From: Rossellomorea aquimaris
GTDB lineage: Bacteria > Bacillota > Bacilli > Bacillales > Bacillaceae_B
DNA length: 64,000 nucleotides
Reading direction: 5' to 3'
Assembly: GCF_020172085.1 (NCBI RefSeq)
Contig: NZ_JAIVAT010000003.1
Span: 1,240,001-1,304,000, forward strand
The notes below the pieces were generated by a model. That model saw only the letters and a list, made by a program, of their open reading frames with translations. It made no database searches and was not told the DNA's origin. Shown piece after piece: positions 25,997 through 36,036 of the stretch. Position numbers and translations under genes: made by a program. Within the stretch, counting starts at the first letter, position 1. Each line of letters starts with the position of its first letter.

Positions 25997-26143
25997 GGGG
26001 TCGATCCTTTACAAGGGAATTTATACTCCTTGTATTCTAATATGATATTCAATCGCTGACAATCCATAAAGGACAAAAAAATGCCCCCGAACAGCGATTT
26101 ATCATCAGCCATTCGGAAGCACCTAACCATTATCTATTTAATG

Positions 26144-26269
26144 TTAACAAACAAACGCTGCTCCAACGATAATTAAAAGGATGAATAAAACTACGATTAA
26201 CGCGAAACCACCAGCGTAGCCACCACCGCAGCCATATCCATATCCAGGGTATCCATATCCATACATCAT
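26144..26269 (-). CDS. YjcZ family small membrane protein
   Basis: 41 residues, [20 protein letters not shown] followed by the hydrophobic tail [20 protein letters not shown]. The Gly-Tyr-rich head plus one membrane segment is the YjcZ/YczN family pattern, common in sporulating Bacillaceae. Strong site GGAGGTGA precedes two consecutive ATGs. Function unknown; a sporulation role is usually annotated. Confidence 0.88.
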   Translation of the reverse strand: MMYGYGYPGYGYGCGGGYAGGFALIVVLFILLIIVGAAFVC

Positions 26270-26449
26270 CAGTCACCTCCAGTTATCTTACTACGATATT
26301 AATGTATGTAGTGGACAAAATGTAGGTTAATGAAATTCATCAAACATCCTCCGCCAAGATTTTGCGAACATGACTGATTGCGATGAATAAAGGGTTCTTC
26401 CTATATGAAAGATGTCAAAAATGATGAAAACGTCCAGTTCAGCATAAAG

Positions 26450-26477
26450 AAAACGCCTGGAAGCTTCCAGGCGTTTT
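26450..26477 (-). terminator. opuD terminator, perfect palindrome
   Basis: AAAACGCCTGGAAG joined directly to its complement CTTCCAGGCGTTTT, centred on AAGCTT. Confidence 0.85.
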
Positions 26478-26484
26478 AAGTCGT

Positions 26485-28014
26485 TTACATTTGTTCTTTA
26501 GGTTCTTTCGTTTTTCTAGGCTTAGGCTTAATGTATAAACCTAATTCCTTTTTCTCCTGATTTAGTGACTTGTACAGAGAAATCATCATGAGTGCCATTA
26601 TCACTGAGAACGGCAATGCTGCGACGATCAATGCATTCTGTAAAGCCTGTAACCCACCGCTATATAGTAAAATCAATGCCACGGTAGACTGTGCAAGTCC
26701 CCATGTTAATTTAACATAGTTTGGTGGTGTTAACGAACCGTAAGTGGTTTGCATCCCTAACACAAAGGTAGCTGAGTCAGCAGATGTGATAAAGAATGTT
26801 CCAATCAGCGTGATGGCTATGACAGAAAGGATTGTTGACCATTCAAATCCGTTAAAGACGGCGAACAGAACTTCTTCTGTATTAAGATCCGAAAGAGCTG
26901 TACCGGCTTGTTGCACTTCAATGGCAGAAGTACCGAAAGTAGCGAACCAAATGAAGCTGACAAGAGCAGGTAGAAGTAATACCCCGATCAAGAATTCGCG
27001 AATGGTCCTTCCTCTTGAAACACGTGCGATGAAGATACCGACGAATGGTGACCAGGAAATCCACCAAGCCCAGTAGAAAATGGTCCATCCATTGATCCAT
27101 GAACGATGCTCTTCGTTTAATGGCGCAATCCTGAAGCTCATTGCGGCGATGTTTTGAATATAAGCACCAATCGTATCCGTGAACATATTCAAGATCAGTA
27201 ACGTAGGTCCGATGAAGAACACTAATACGAGAAGGGCAATGGCAAGTACCATATTCGTATTGGATAAGTATTTAATTCCTTTACTTAATCCTGACCATGC
27301 TGAAATCATAAACAAGACGGTTACCACACCGATAATGATGGCCTGGACGGTGAAGTTGTTTGGAATATCAAGCAGGTAGGAAAGCCCGCCATTAATTTGT
27401 GCTGCTCCGAATCCTAACGTTGTTGCAACCCCTACGACCGTGGCGAATACGGCAAGGACATCGATGACCGTTCCCAGTGGTCCATTCACTTTGTCTCCAA
27501 AAATAGGCTTCAACGTAGCGGAGATTAATCCCGGTTCATCTTTACGGAATTTATAATAAGCAAGTGCTAATGCAACGATAGCATAAATCCCCCATGCGTG
27601 AATGCCCCAGTGAAAGAATGTATAACGCATCGATTCTTTAATTGCCTGGTCAGTTCCCCCTTCTGCCATTGGAGGAGCCATATAGTGAGACAGCGGTTCC
27701 GCTGCCCCCCAGAATACTAAACCAATTCCCATACCTGCACTAAATAACATGGCGAACCATGTTCCTTTTGTATACTCAGGCTTTTCATCCGGTTTTCCTA
27801 ATCGAATCGTTCCCATGGGACTAAAGATTAAGAACACACAGAAGATCACAATTACTGTAACTAAAATAAGATAATACCAACCAAAAGTCGAAGTAATGAA
27901 AGTCTGCATATTAGCTGTTACGGTTTCAAACGATTTTGGTGCGATTGCTCCATACCCGACGGCAGCAACAACCAGTAATACGGTAATCCAGAAAACATTG
28001 GATATTCTCTTCAT
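26485..28014 (-). CDS. opuD: BCCT family glycine betaine transporter (OpuD/BetT type)
   Basis: 509 residues, about 12 membrane helices. The BCCT signatures are visible: [38 protein letters not shown], and [20 protein letters not shown] with the tryptophan-rich substrate region. The short positively charged C-terminal tail ([14 protein letters not shown]) is typical of osmosensing BCCT carriers. It imports betaine-type osmoprotectants with sodium. Together with the OpuC-like operon it gives two uptake routes for compatible solutes in this window. The exact OpuD identity is inferred from length and family. Confidence 0.9.
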   Translation of the reverse strand: MKRISNVFWITVLLVVAAVGYGAIAPKSFETVTANMQTFITSTFGWYYLILVTVIVIFCVFLIFSPMGTIRLGKPDEKPEYTKGTWFAMLFSAGMGIGLVFWGAAEPLSHYMAPPMAEGGTDQAIKESMRYTFFHWGIHAWGIYAIVALALAYYKFRKDEPGLISATLKPIFGDKVNGPLGTVIDVLAVFATVVGVATTLGFGAAQINGGLSYLLDIPNNFTVQAIIIGVVTVLFMISAWSGLSKGIKYLSNTNMVLAIALLVLVFFIGPTLLILNMFTDTIGAYIQNIAAMSFRIAPLNEEHRSWINGWTIFYWAWWISWSPFVGIFIARVSRGRTIREFLIGVLLLPALVSFIWFATFGTSAIEVQQAGTALSDLNTEEVLFAVFNGFEWSTILSVIAITLIGTFFITSADSATFVLGMQTTYGSLTPPNYVKLTWGLAQSTVALILLYSGGLQALQNALIVAALPFSVIMALMMISLYKSLNQEKKELGLYIKPKPRKTKEPKEQM

Positions 28015-28601
28015 AAAATTCTCCTTTCCAAATTCTAAGGTTTTTTTAGCTCATTTCTTAATGAAGGGTACTACAGTGGGATTCGAGGTGTTTATTCAAG
28101 CAATATGTACACCTACTGCAAATGCCCCCTCATGTTGAAAGAGTCTCAGTTAATGCCGATGGGAAAATGTGCATTCTGAGGATGAGGGAATGATTACTTA
28201 TTACCTATTCCCTAGTCACTCTCTTATAAAACCAACATTTGTTACCCTATCAGAAAGAAGTTTACTTTTGCAAGTGAAAACTATCATTATTTTTATTAGT
28301 CTTTGTCATTTTTTGAATTTCATTCCTTTTCTTTTTCATCGCATTATCCCTCTCTTTCTGTTTCTTCATCTGATACTAATTGGAAATGGAATCGCTTTAC
28401 TCATATGGTGTAATAGAGATATCCCCTCTTCTTTCATGGTATTTTCTCGCCTTGACTTATATAGGTTGATCTCAAAGAAATAATGTCGCTGATACTTGAA
28501 AGGATGGGGTAGATGAATTGGAAATCTTGGTGTCATTTTTATCTATTATTCAATACTCTTTGGGAGAAAATAATGATGACATCTACTTAGGAGGTAATCC
28601 G
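28015..28601. other. Long intergenic region upstream of opuD
   Basis: About 590 bases with no gene I can support. The part nearest opuD holds its ribosome site (GGAAAGGAG). The remainder is T-rich on the plus strand. A 104-codon open frame (28169-28483) is hydrophobic only because of T-rich codons and lacks a clear ribosome site. No riboswitch or operator was recognised. Confidence 0.4.
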
Positions 28602-28730
28602 ATGAAAAATCATAAACAAACACAGCATGAGGCATCAAAAAAATTGGCTAAACAACAAATGGGTGAAGAAATAGAACTGAAATCCGTCGCTCCAGCTGCC
28701 AGAAAGAGTAAAAGCACAGAGGGGAAATAA
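28602..28730 (+). CDS. Small hydrophilic protein, unknown (possibly spore-associated)
   Basis: 42 residues, MKNHKQTQHEASKKLAKQQM then a Lys/Glu/Ser-rich tail, preceded by the excellent ribosome site TAGGAGGTAATCC. Composition (Lys, Gln, Ala, no aromatic residue, no cysteine) is like minor acid-soluble spore proteins, but I cannot place it in a known family. Confidence 0.55.
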   Translation: MKNHKQTQHEASKKLAKQQMGEEIELKSVAPAARKSKSTEGK

Positions 28731-28771
28731 GCAATGGAGTTCATACTATAGGAGTAAAAAAGAGCATATGA

Positions 28772-28797
28772 AAAAGGACGCCGACAGTGGCGCCCTT
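28772..28797 (-). terminator. Probable terminator of the first YocH-like gene
   Basis: AAAGGACGCC and GGCGCCCTT arms with one mismatch around GACAGT, followed on the minus strand by T-rich sequence. Confidence 0.55.
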
Positions 28798-28805
28798 ATC
28801 ATTAC

Positions 28806-29378
28806 TTACTCTTTTATAATTTTGACCTTTACATCTCTTACCCCATACTGAAGGGCATCCTTTTCTTTTTCCATATAGATGTCGATGCGGTTCCCTTTAA
28901 TTGCTCCGCCTGTATCTTCCGCACGGGCAAAACCGTACCCTTCTATATAAACCTTAGATCCGAGAGGTATGACGCTTGGATCTACTGCAATCACTCTCGC
29001 ATCAGGGTTTTCAATTAAATCGACCCCTGTTTTCGTAATACCGATACAACCCTCACAATGTGCTGTATAAGCCGTTGCTTTGATATCTAGTTCTTTAACA
29101 ACGTTATCGTCCTTCTTCTCCGTAGTCTTTGCAGATTTTACAGCTTGCTCAGTCTGAGATTCCTCATTCACAGAATACCCTTCTTCTAACAATTGCTTGC
29201 GTGTGCCCACCTCATCGATGGAAACATGATATCGATTGGCGATTTCCCACAGGATATCGCCTTCTTCTATATTATGATAATCATTTATGTCAGTATCATT
29301 GCTTTCCGCTGATGCAGAGGCAAGTCCGATTGTAAGAAAAACTGTGAAGGAAAAAATGGAAAATAATACTTTTTTCAT
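28806..29378 (-). CDS. Secreted LysM plus 3D-domain cell-wall protein (YocH-like, short form)
   Basis: 190 residues from ATG 29378, after AAAGGAGGAATTT. Signal peptide (MKKVLFSIFSFTVFLTIGLA, then SASAES), then one LysM-like motif (NIEEGDILWEIANRYHVSIDE) and a C-terminal 3D domain with the Asp-Asp-Asp region (VIAVDPSVIPLGSKVYIEGYG, FARAEDTGGAIKGNRIDIYM). YocH-type proteins bind or cleave peptidoglycan and belong to the WalRK regulon in B. subtilis. It is a tandem paralogue of the next gene, with only one of its two LysM motifs. Confidence 0.88.
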   Translation of the reverse strand: MKKVLFSIFSFTVFLTIGLASASAESNDTDINDYHNIEEGDILWEIANRYHVSIDEVGTRKQLLEEGYSVNEESQTEQAVKSAKTTEKKDDNVVKELDIKATAYTAHCEGCIGITKTGVDLIENPDARVIAVDPSVIPLGSKVYIEGYGFARAEDTGGAIKGNRIDIYMEKEKDALQYGVRDVKVKIIKE

Positions 29379-29688
29379 CTTGTTAAATTCCTCCTTTTGT
29401 GATTGGTTAAGAAACCAACAGTTGAAATAGTAACATAGACTTACCTCAGGCACATAACAAACTGTTTATAAACCAATAACAATTAGATGACAAGCATGTA
29501 ATATTTCATTAATTCTGTCGACTCTTTTAAAAGAATTCTATGTATTTCATATGGAGGGAAATATTGTTTGGTTTCTGTGAGTAGTATAGAAAGATATGGT
29601 TTCATGTATTAGAAGATTACCGGATGAAGGATTTCAATGATGAGCGTAAAAAAACCACTGAGAATAATTTCTCAGTGGTTTTACTCTA
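29379..29688 (-). promoter_or_regulatory. Promoter and leader of the first YocH-like gene, with upstream terminator
   Basis: Promoter on the minus strand: TTGTCA (29488-29493), 17 bp, TATAAA (29465-29470). The leader contains CTATGTTACTATTTCAACTG, nearly repeated in the leader of the second YocH gene. At 29649-29683 is a terminator (AAAACCACTGAGA/TTCTCAGTGGTTTT) of that second gene. Confidence 0.6.
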
Positions 29689-30492
29689 TTATTTTGTTTC
29701 AAGGATTTTTACATTTACTGTTTTTCTTCCGAAATCAAGTGCTTGATCTTTTGAAGGAAGGAACACGTCAATACGGTTACCTTGAATGGCTCCGCCTGTA
29801 TCTTCTGCAGTCGCGTAACCATACCCTTCAACATACACTTTAGATCCTAGTGGAATAACATCCGGATCTACTGCGATCACTTTTGCATCAGGATTTTCTT
29901 TTAAATTCACGCCGGTAGCCGTTGTACCTGAACAGCCATCACAATTTGCAGTATACGCAGTGGCTTCTACCGTAATTTCTTTTACTGCTGTTTGTTCAGC
30001 GGCAGGTTCAGCTTGAGCTGGTTCTGCTTCTTTAGTTGGCGCTTCAGCTTCTGGAGCTACTTCTGCTTCTTGATTCTTAGCAGGGGCTTCTGCTTTTTCA
30101 GAAGTATTTGCAGCAGCTGAAGTTGATTTATCGTCTAGATTGATGATTAGTTCTTGTCCTGGAATAATTAGGTCGCTATCAAGGGCATTCCATCCCACAA
30201 GACTGTCAACTGAAATTCCATAAAGGGAAGAGATTCCCCAAAGTGTGTCACCTTTTTTTACTGTATAGTATTCCTTAGAAGAAACCTGGAGTTCCTGGTC
30301 AGGATATATAACGTGCGAACCTAGGTTATTCCATGTCATGAGTTGATCAACTGATGTTCCGTATTCCTGTGCAAGTCCCCATAATGTGTCGCCTTTTTTT
30401 ACTTCTATGTTCTGTGCTGAAGCGCTAGCTCCACCAGACACTGCAAGTGTTGTAAATGCAGCCACAGAAATAATCGATTTTTTAAGTTTCAT
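29689..30492 (-). CDS. yocH: Secreted cell-wall protein with two LysM motifs and a 3D domain (YocH-like)
   Basis: 267 residues, close to B. subtilis YocH (about 287). Signal peptide ending near SGGASASAQ. LysM 1: IEVKKGDTLWGLAQEYGTSV; LysM 2: YTVKKGDTLWGISSLYGISV. An Ala/Glu/Pro-rich linker (about residues 125-170) leads to a 3D domain (ATAYTANCDGCSG, VIAVDPDVIPLGSKVYVEGY, AEDTGGAIQGNRIDVF). Predicted wall-bound hydrolase. It has its own promoter and terminator, so it is not in one operon with its neighbour. Confidence 0.92.
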   Translation of the reverse strand: MKLKKSIISVAAFTTLAVSGGASASAQNIEVKKGDTLWGLAQEYGTSVDQLMTWNNLGSHVIYPDQELQVSSKEYYTVKKGDTLWGISSLYGISVDSLVGWNALDSDLIIPGQELIINLDDKSTSAAANTSEKAEAPAKNQEAEVAPEAEAPTKEAEPAQAEPAAEQTAVKEITVEATAYTANCDGCSGTTATGVNLKENPDAKVIAVDPDVIPLGSKVYVEGYGYATAEDTGGAIQGNRIDVFLPSKDQALDFGRKTVNVKILETK

Positions 30493-30574
30493 AGAAAAAT
30501 TCCTCCTTATGTAGCTAGCGGTTTATTTATTTTTGCTAACAGGGAAAATACTAACATAGTAAAATCTCAATTCA

Positions 30575-30603
30575 ATAACAGGAAAATTAACATCGTGCGT
30601 CAA
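30575..30603 (-). promoter_or_regulatory. Promoter of the two-LysM YocH gene
   Basis: Minus strand: TTGACG (30598-30603), 17 bp, TGTTAT (30575-30580). Two TGTTA-type repeats overlap it (TGTTAATTTTCCTGTTAT). They resemble WalR half-sites (TGTWAH) but with 6 rather than 5 bases between. Confidence 0.6.
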
Positions 30604-30882
30604 GAATATTTCACTTCTGTAATAGAAAGTGTTTTCCTGGATGAACTATCATATAGAGGAAGACTATGGATAAAGTAAAAGAATATTTTGGATTAAAAGT
30701 GAATTTATGGACTTTCACTGCATATTTGATGGCTCAAAAAAATGAAAGAAATGCCTACGTTAAGGCACGGTCTCGCAGTGTGGCTATCGCAATAATTGGC
30801 ACCCTTTGACGATTTTTCCTTAACAAGTTAGCGCATTCCCTCTATACTATAGAAAGAAGTATGATGTTAATGGGGGAAGACA
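30604..30882. other. Intergenic stretch with an unassigned structured segment
   Basis: No gene seen. At about 30752-30802 lies a locally GC-richer segment with hairpin potential: TGCCT-ACGTT-AAGGCA followed by CGGTCTCGCAGTGTGGC and TATCGCAATAATTGGCACC. It precedes the zinc-ribbon gene by about 80 bases and could be an RNA element in its leader. I could not match it to a known riboswitch. Confidence 0.3.
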
Positions 30883-31041
30883 ATGAAGGAAGAACAAGAA
30901 GAGAATATCGTCCTTTATAAGGATGATCCTGACGAACATAGTGGTCGTTGCGAATGTGGGAACAACATTTTTAAATCCAGGGTGCTGGATGGAAAGTTTT
31001 TTCGTAAGTGCCAGGAATGCGGTAAAACCAAGATTGTATAA
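30883..31041 (+). CDS. Small zinc-ribbon-like protein
   Basis: 52 residues, MKEEQEENIVLYKDDPDEHS then GRCECGNNIFKSRVLDGKFF and RKCQECGKTKIV. Two cysteine pairs (CxC and CxxC) separated by about 16 residues form a compact zinc-ribbon. Acidic N-terminus, basic core. Start ATG 30883 follows TGGGGGAAG. Followed by a strong terminator. Function unknown; such proteins may bind nucleic acid or act as metal-site adaptors. Confidence 0.75.
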   Translation: MKEEQEENIVLYKDDPDEHSGRCECGNNIFKSRVLDGKFFRKCQECGKTKIV

Positions 31042-31046
31042 TAGTA

Positions 31047-31091
31047 AAAGAAAGGGCATAAGGGATTTAATCCCCTTTGCCCTTTCTTTTT
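31047..31091. terminator. Terminator after the zinc-ribbon gene
   Basis: AAAGAAAGGGC and GCCCTTTCTTT arms with an inner GGGATT/AATCCC stem, followed by seven T. Confidence 0.85.
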
Positions 31092-32378
31092 TTATGTGTT
31101 CATTTTTTGAATGATGGTGGAAGCGAATTGTACCAATTCATCTGTCGTATGATTTATTTTCTTAATTGCTTCTACTATGTGATGTAATTCTGATTGGTTC
31201 CGTTTGAACATGTCCATATAGTTTTCCATTTCCATCTGGACCGTCATGATTCCACTTTGGACATTCCCAATCTCCTGACGTGAGTTCTCTGTCAACTCAG
31301 TCATGTTACGGACGCGATTTGACACAATGCCGATTTGCTTGTTGCTTTCATTGACGAGCTGATGGATGGAATTACTCAGTTCCTTCGAATCTTCCGCCAG
31401 TTTTCTTACCTCTGATGCCACCACTGCAAATCCTCTACCTTCATTTCCTGCCCTTGCAGCTTCAATGGATGCATTTAATGCAAGAAGATTTGTTTGCTCA
31501 GCTATTTGCTGAATGGAGTTAGAGAGCGGTGTAATCTGCTCGGCTATATCCTTAACCCCTTTAATTTCTTTCAGTAAGGTATTGATTTGTTCTGTGATGA
31601 TCCCGAAGCTCTCAATCATATGATCCGTTTGATCTTTATTCATTTTAGAAAGTTGAAGGAGGTTTTTGCTGCTTTTTTCGGTGTTTTCTGATTCTGCCCG
31701 GATTCTTTCAGCTTTTGTCGCTGTCTCATTCAGGCTTTGTTCCGTTTGACTTAAGGATGATCCGAGTTCTGTATTCATGTTCAGCATTTCTAATTGAAGT
31801 TCCTGGTTTTCCAGATGCAGCTTTTCAAGTTCGTCCATTCTACTCTGTATGTAATATTCAGATACGATACTCGCATCTAAATGAATACCGTGATCTATTG
31901 CAACAAGAACAGATGCAAGCTTAGAGGGGTCATTTTGATATAATTCAACAATCTTTGGAATTAATAGATGCTGGATCGTGGTGTAAGTCGAAATAAACCA
32001 ATCAATCGTCACTCCATTTCGGTTATGAGTTTTGCCCATCCGTTCTCTCATGGAAAAATACTCATCATTCAGTTCACCAGAAAATAAGGACCTGAAATAG
32101 TCATGGAAAACGGCCTTTAATCGTTCCCTGCTTGAATGGTTCACGGCAATCTCGACTAAACTTGGATGCTTGTACAAGTGATCAAGTACAGTTTCGAGGA
32201 AGGTGTCTGATAGTTGGTCGTATACGGGAAGGATCTCATTTAATTCTTGAAGGTGGTGTTCTTGAAACTGCATATAATGTAGTCTTTCATTCAATTTTTT
32301 ATCTTTCAATACAATGACATTTGATTCGCGAACGAGCACAGGTTCATTCTTTGGTTTTTTTGAGAATAATACAGCCAT
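31092..32378 (-). CDS. hemAT: Globin-coupled chemotaxis sensor (HemAT-like)
   Basis: 428 residues, no membrane segment. Residues about 30-190 form a protoglobin domain; the haem proximal ligand should be His118 in [21 protein letters not shown] coiled-coil linker follows, then a methyl-accepting signalling domain whose hairpin tip is [20 protein letters not shown] (next [18 protein letters not shown]). HemAT binds oxygen and signals to CheA for aerotaxis in the cytoplasm. GGAGG lies 9 bases before the ATG. Globin family membership is inferred from position and the His-containing motif. Confidence 0.93.
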   Translation of the reverse strand: MAVLFSKKPKNEPVLVRESNVIVLKDKKLNERLHYMQFQEHHLQELNEILPVYDQLSDTFLETVLDHLYKHPSLVEIAVNHSSRERLKAVFHDYFRSLFSGELNDEYFSMRERMGKTHNRNGVTIDWFISTYTTIQHLLIPKIVELYQNDPSKLASVLVAIDHGIHLDASIVSEYYIQSRMDELEKLHLENQELQLEMLNMNTELGSSLSQTEQSLNETATKAERIRAESENTEKSSKNLLQLSKMNKDQTDHMIESFGIITEQINTLLKEIKGVKDIAEQITPLSNSIQQIAEQTNLLALNASIEAARAGNEGRGFAVVASEVRKLAEDSKELSNSIHQLVNESNKQIGIVSNRVRNMTELTENSRQEIGNVQSGIMTVQMEMENYMDMFKRNQSELHHIVEAIKKINHTTDELVQFASTIIQKMNT

Positions 32379-32635
32379 TTTGAGGTGCCTCCGATATAAA
32401 TGTTATTTTTTGGGCTAATTGTATAATTTTTGTACAACTACAATAAGTATACTTTACCCCAACTTTTTTCCTAATACAATCATTTTGTTTACAAAGTATT
32501 CAAAACTCTCTATTGTTTGATTCTATGGAATGTATGAATGAGAATCTCTACATGCAGTTTGACGGGGAATTCGAAAGTGCGACGAACCACTTACATTATG
32601 CTTATACTATCACTTATACAAAACATGTACAAAAG

Positions 32636-32689
32636 GAGGGACGGACCTGCGATTCCAGGAATATCTCCCGGAATCAAGGTCCGTCCCTC
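32636..32689. repeat. GGGACGGACCTC palindromic element, copy A (54 bp)
   Basis: GAGGGACGGACCT (32636-32648) pairs with AGGTCCGTCCCTC (32677-32689). An inner stem GATTCC/GGAATC continues it. It ends 6 bases from the mapB stop codon and could serve as that gene's terminator. Confidence 0.8.
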
Positions 32690-32695
32690 TCTTCT

Positions 32696-33472
<777 letters not shown>

Positions 33473-33544
33473 TTACTATACAGAAACATCCTGCATTTTT
33501 AAAGGGAAAGCCTCTCATGAAAGGAGCTGGTGTTCAATCATCCA

Positions 33545-34813
33545 TCATTGTTCAGGTGTCAGTCTTTTGATCTTTTCGTTTAAATAGTACAAATCCCACT
33601 CCTGCATTTGATCCATATCCATTCCATGCAGTACATATTTATGAAAATCGTAAACAATATGTTTCCGGTCCATATTTCCACTTTGGTCTATCATAATAAG
33701 TGAGTCCATGATAGATAGGATCACAGAAATATCGCCTTTCCCATAATGAACAATCTGATAATACGTGTTATAGAGAATGTGATTGAATGAAAATAAAGTC
33801 ACCATGACCCGGGGATGCCGGTCATCATCATGCAACGTAAGGACCCCGTCCTGGATCCGGTGAGTTTCACTTAGGATCAGTCCTAAATATTTTATTGAAT
33901 CCCTTGCTGTGTTGGGATCATTTATGCCGGGAGAAATGGCTCTCAGGGCTATTTCCACTATCTTTTGTAAGGAATAGGCAAGGTCATATTCACCCATTCG
34001 TTCTCTGCCAATGAATAGATAGGGGCTTAAATCTTTTTCATGCTGTTGATGGCTATGGATGGAGAAGAGAGTTTCTCCTTCTTTTACAAAATCACCTATA
34101 CCTTTTTCAAAATTGATAAGAACATCCTCCTGAGAAGCGTGATTCACCAATGTTGAAAAGTCTATATATTGGATAAATCCAGTTTTATGAGATGTATATT
34201 CCCTCACTCTATCGTATTGAACCGGGATGGTTTTGTATGGATGAATCTCTTGATCTTTTTGGATTTCCTGATAATAGTCAATCACCTTTAACGCTTCTTC
34301 TTCCAAGCGCTCGATTAAGCGGCTGATCTGAATGGAAGTCGCAATGTGGTGAATGAAGTAGGCAAAAAAAGCCAGACAGACAATGGCGTAAAGAACCCCG
34401 ATAAAAGCAGATGATACCAGATGCTCTTCAAGGCTCTGCCTCATAAATAAGAGAGAAATGATGGAGTAGATAAAGCCGCCCAGAAAAATCCCCAGGCCTC
34501 TCATTGTCGTTTTATCCTTCACGAAATTTTGTAGGGTTCTTGGTGAGAACTGAGATGAGTATGTCGTCAGCACAACCATCACAGTAGAAAATGTAAAGGT
34601 GGTCATCGTTAGTAGGGACGATGCGATTGCACTCAATACTGTTTGAGCCAGGTCAATGCTCGTCAACATCATGACCGGGAGGAATGGTTCAATTTTATGT
34701 ATCCAGTATGTATCCAGTGATACAGTGGTGATGGCCAGCGCCAACGAAGCTGAACTGTAAAGAGCGGGAACGACCCATATCCCTTTTCGGATTTTCATAA
34801 CGAATGATTTCAC
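33545..34813 (-). CDS. DUF2254 family membrane protein
   Basis: 422 residues from GTG 34813 (AAAGGAG ten bases upstream). Four hydrophobic segments occupy the first half (LYSSASLALAITTVSLDTYW, TVLSAIASSLLTMTTFTFST, GIFLGGFIYSIISLLFM, AFIGVLYAIVCLAFFAYFI), followed by a soluble C-terminal half with EIALRAISPGINDPNTA, the DUF2254 signature. Function unknown. Confidence 0.87.
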   Translation of the reverse strand: MKSFVMKIRKGIWVVPALYSSASLALAITTVSLDTYWIHKIEPFLPVMMLTSIDLAQTVLSAIASSLLTMTTFTFSTVMVVLTTYSSQFSPRTLQNFVKDKTTMRGLGIFLGGFIYSIISLLFMRQSLEEHLVSSAFIGVLYAIVCLAFFAYFIHHIATSIQISRLIERLEEEALKVIDYYQEIQKDQEIHPYKTIPVQYDRVREYTSHKTGFIQYIDFSTLVNHASQEDVLINFEKGIGDFVKEGETLFSIHSHQQHEKDLSPYLFIGRERMGEYDLAYSLQKIVEIALRAISPGINDPNTARDSIKYLGLILSETHRIQDGVLTLHDDDRHPRVMVTLFSFNHILYNTYYQIVHYGKGDISVILSIMDSLIMIDQSGNMDRKHIVYDFHKYVLHGMDMDQMQEWDLYYLNEKIKRLTPEQ

Positions 34814-34876
34814 GGCTGGCCTCTCCTTTGTTCATTAGGTGTGCGCTCCTTTATAGCTTCTCCCTTCACCCTTTTT

Positions 34877-35563
34877 TCAAACCAAAAGAAATAGGATAGG
34901 AATGAGAAAAGACATGATGGTGGCAGTCAATGCCATGGCGGCGCCGCTGACAGCTCCTTCTCTCTCTCCTTCTTTTATGGCTTGGGCTGTACCCACTCCA
35001 TGGGAGATGACACCGAATGGAAGGCCTTTAGCAATCGGGTGTTTAATGCCGATCACCTTCAGGATTGTAGGGATAATCATGGCACCTATCATACCTGTGA
35101 CGATGACTACCGTGGGGATGACTTCGATTTTCGCACCAATCTCCCTCCCAATTTCAACTGCCACTGGAGTGGTGATGGTTTTTAATAGTAATGATCGGCT
35201 CCAGTCAGTCGGGATACCTAAACGGATGCTGATGTAATAAGACACCAGCATGGACATGCCACTTCCGAACAGAATGCCTAAAAGGATGGGTTGAATGTTT
35301 CTCATGAGCAATAATCGATGCTGATAAAGGGGATACGCAAGGGATACTGTCGCCGGACCAAGTAAATAGGTGATAAGTGAAGTGTCATGTGCATATTCCT
35401 TGTACGGAATATCCAAGATCAATAACGTGATAATAATCGCAACCGTACTTAGAAAGATCGGGATCGTGAACGGATTTGGCCAGTGCTGATGGATTCGGAC
35501 AGCAAGAAAAAAATATAGTAGTGTAATGCCTGTTGTGAGCAGGAAACTAATGAGATCGGTCAT
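34877..35563 (-). CDS. LrgB/CidB family membrane protein
   Basis: 228 residues, hydrophobic, about six to eight membrane segments. The LrgB region LLLKTITTPVAVEIGREIGA and the later SHGVGTAQAI are clear. Members work with an LrgA/CidA partner in murein hydrolase control, pyruvate transport (PftAB) or related roles. The 17-base overlap with the upstream lrgA-type gene shows an operon. CidB versus LrgB cannot be told apart from this sequence alone. Confidence 0.9.
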   Translation of the reverse strand: MTDLISFLLTTGITLLYFFLAVRIHQHWPNPFTIPIFLSTVAIIITLLILDIPYKEYAHDTSLITYLLGPATVSLAYPLYQHRLLLMRNIQPILLGILFGSGMSMLVSYYISIRLGIPTDWSRSLLLKTITTPVAVEIGREIGAKIEVIPTVVIVTGMIGAMIIPTILKVIGIKHPIAKGLPFGVISHGVGTAQAIKEGEREGAVSGAAMALTATIMSFLIPILFLLV

Positions 35564-35927
35564 ATGTTCTTTTCTCCTTCCAATTGATGAGCATTTCTGC
35601 TGATACAGAAGTGACTACGAATCCAACTAGTCCACTTACGATCAGAATAAGGGCAAGCTTCCATCCCATTTCAATAAAATACGGTCCAAGGACAATCGCA
35701 CTGACCGATAAAGGGAGGAAAAAGAAGGAAAAGTGTCTTAGAAAAAATCCCGAGCCGTCCATCAATATCCTTTCATTTAGGACCCCCGTCAATAATAATA
35801 AAAATAAAAGCATCATCCCGATGATGCTTCCGGGGATTGGTAGGTGAAAGAAGGATGTACACCACTTTCCGATTTCATAAAAAATACAGAGAATAGCTAT
35901 TTGTATCATGATCCGGATAGCTTGCAT
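35547..35927 (-). CDS. LrgA/CidA family holin-like protein
   Basis: 126 residues from ATG 35927, nine bases after AAGGGGGAAG; a longer open frame upstream has no ribosome site. Four membrane segments. The family motif FHLPIPGSIIGMMLLFLLL is visible, then RHFSFFFLPLSVSAIVLG. It is the partner of the downstream LrgB-type protein. Substrate or role unproven here. Confidence 0.9.
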   Translation of the reverse strand: MQAIRIMIQIAILCIFYEIGKWCTSFFHLPIPGSIIGMMLLFLLLLTGVLNERILMDGSGFFLRHFSFFFLPLSVSAIVLGPYFIEMGWKLALILIVSGLVGFVVTSVSAEMLINWKEKRTYDRSH

Positions 35928-35992
35928 ATGCTTCCCCCTTCTCTTCTTTCTTCTCCCGATTTTATCACATTTGATGATCATTTTGAGAACAA

Positions 35993-36021
35993 AAAAAGAG
36001 CATGGTTTGAACCCATGCTCT
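35993..36021. terminator. Terminator of the DJ-1/PfpI gene
   Basis: Arms AAAGAGCATGG and CCATGCTCTTT around TTTGAA. Confidence 0.85.
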
Positions 36022-36036
36022 TTCTGAAACAATTTG

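Noticed and set aside
28169..28483. 104-codon open frame upstream of opuD (hydrophobic)
   Set aside because: Starts at GTG with no clear ribosome site; hydrophobicity follows from T-rich codons and no domain or motif is seen.
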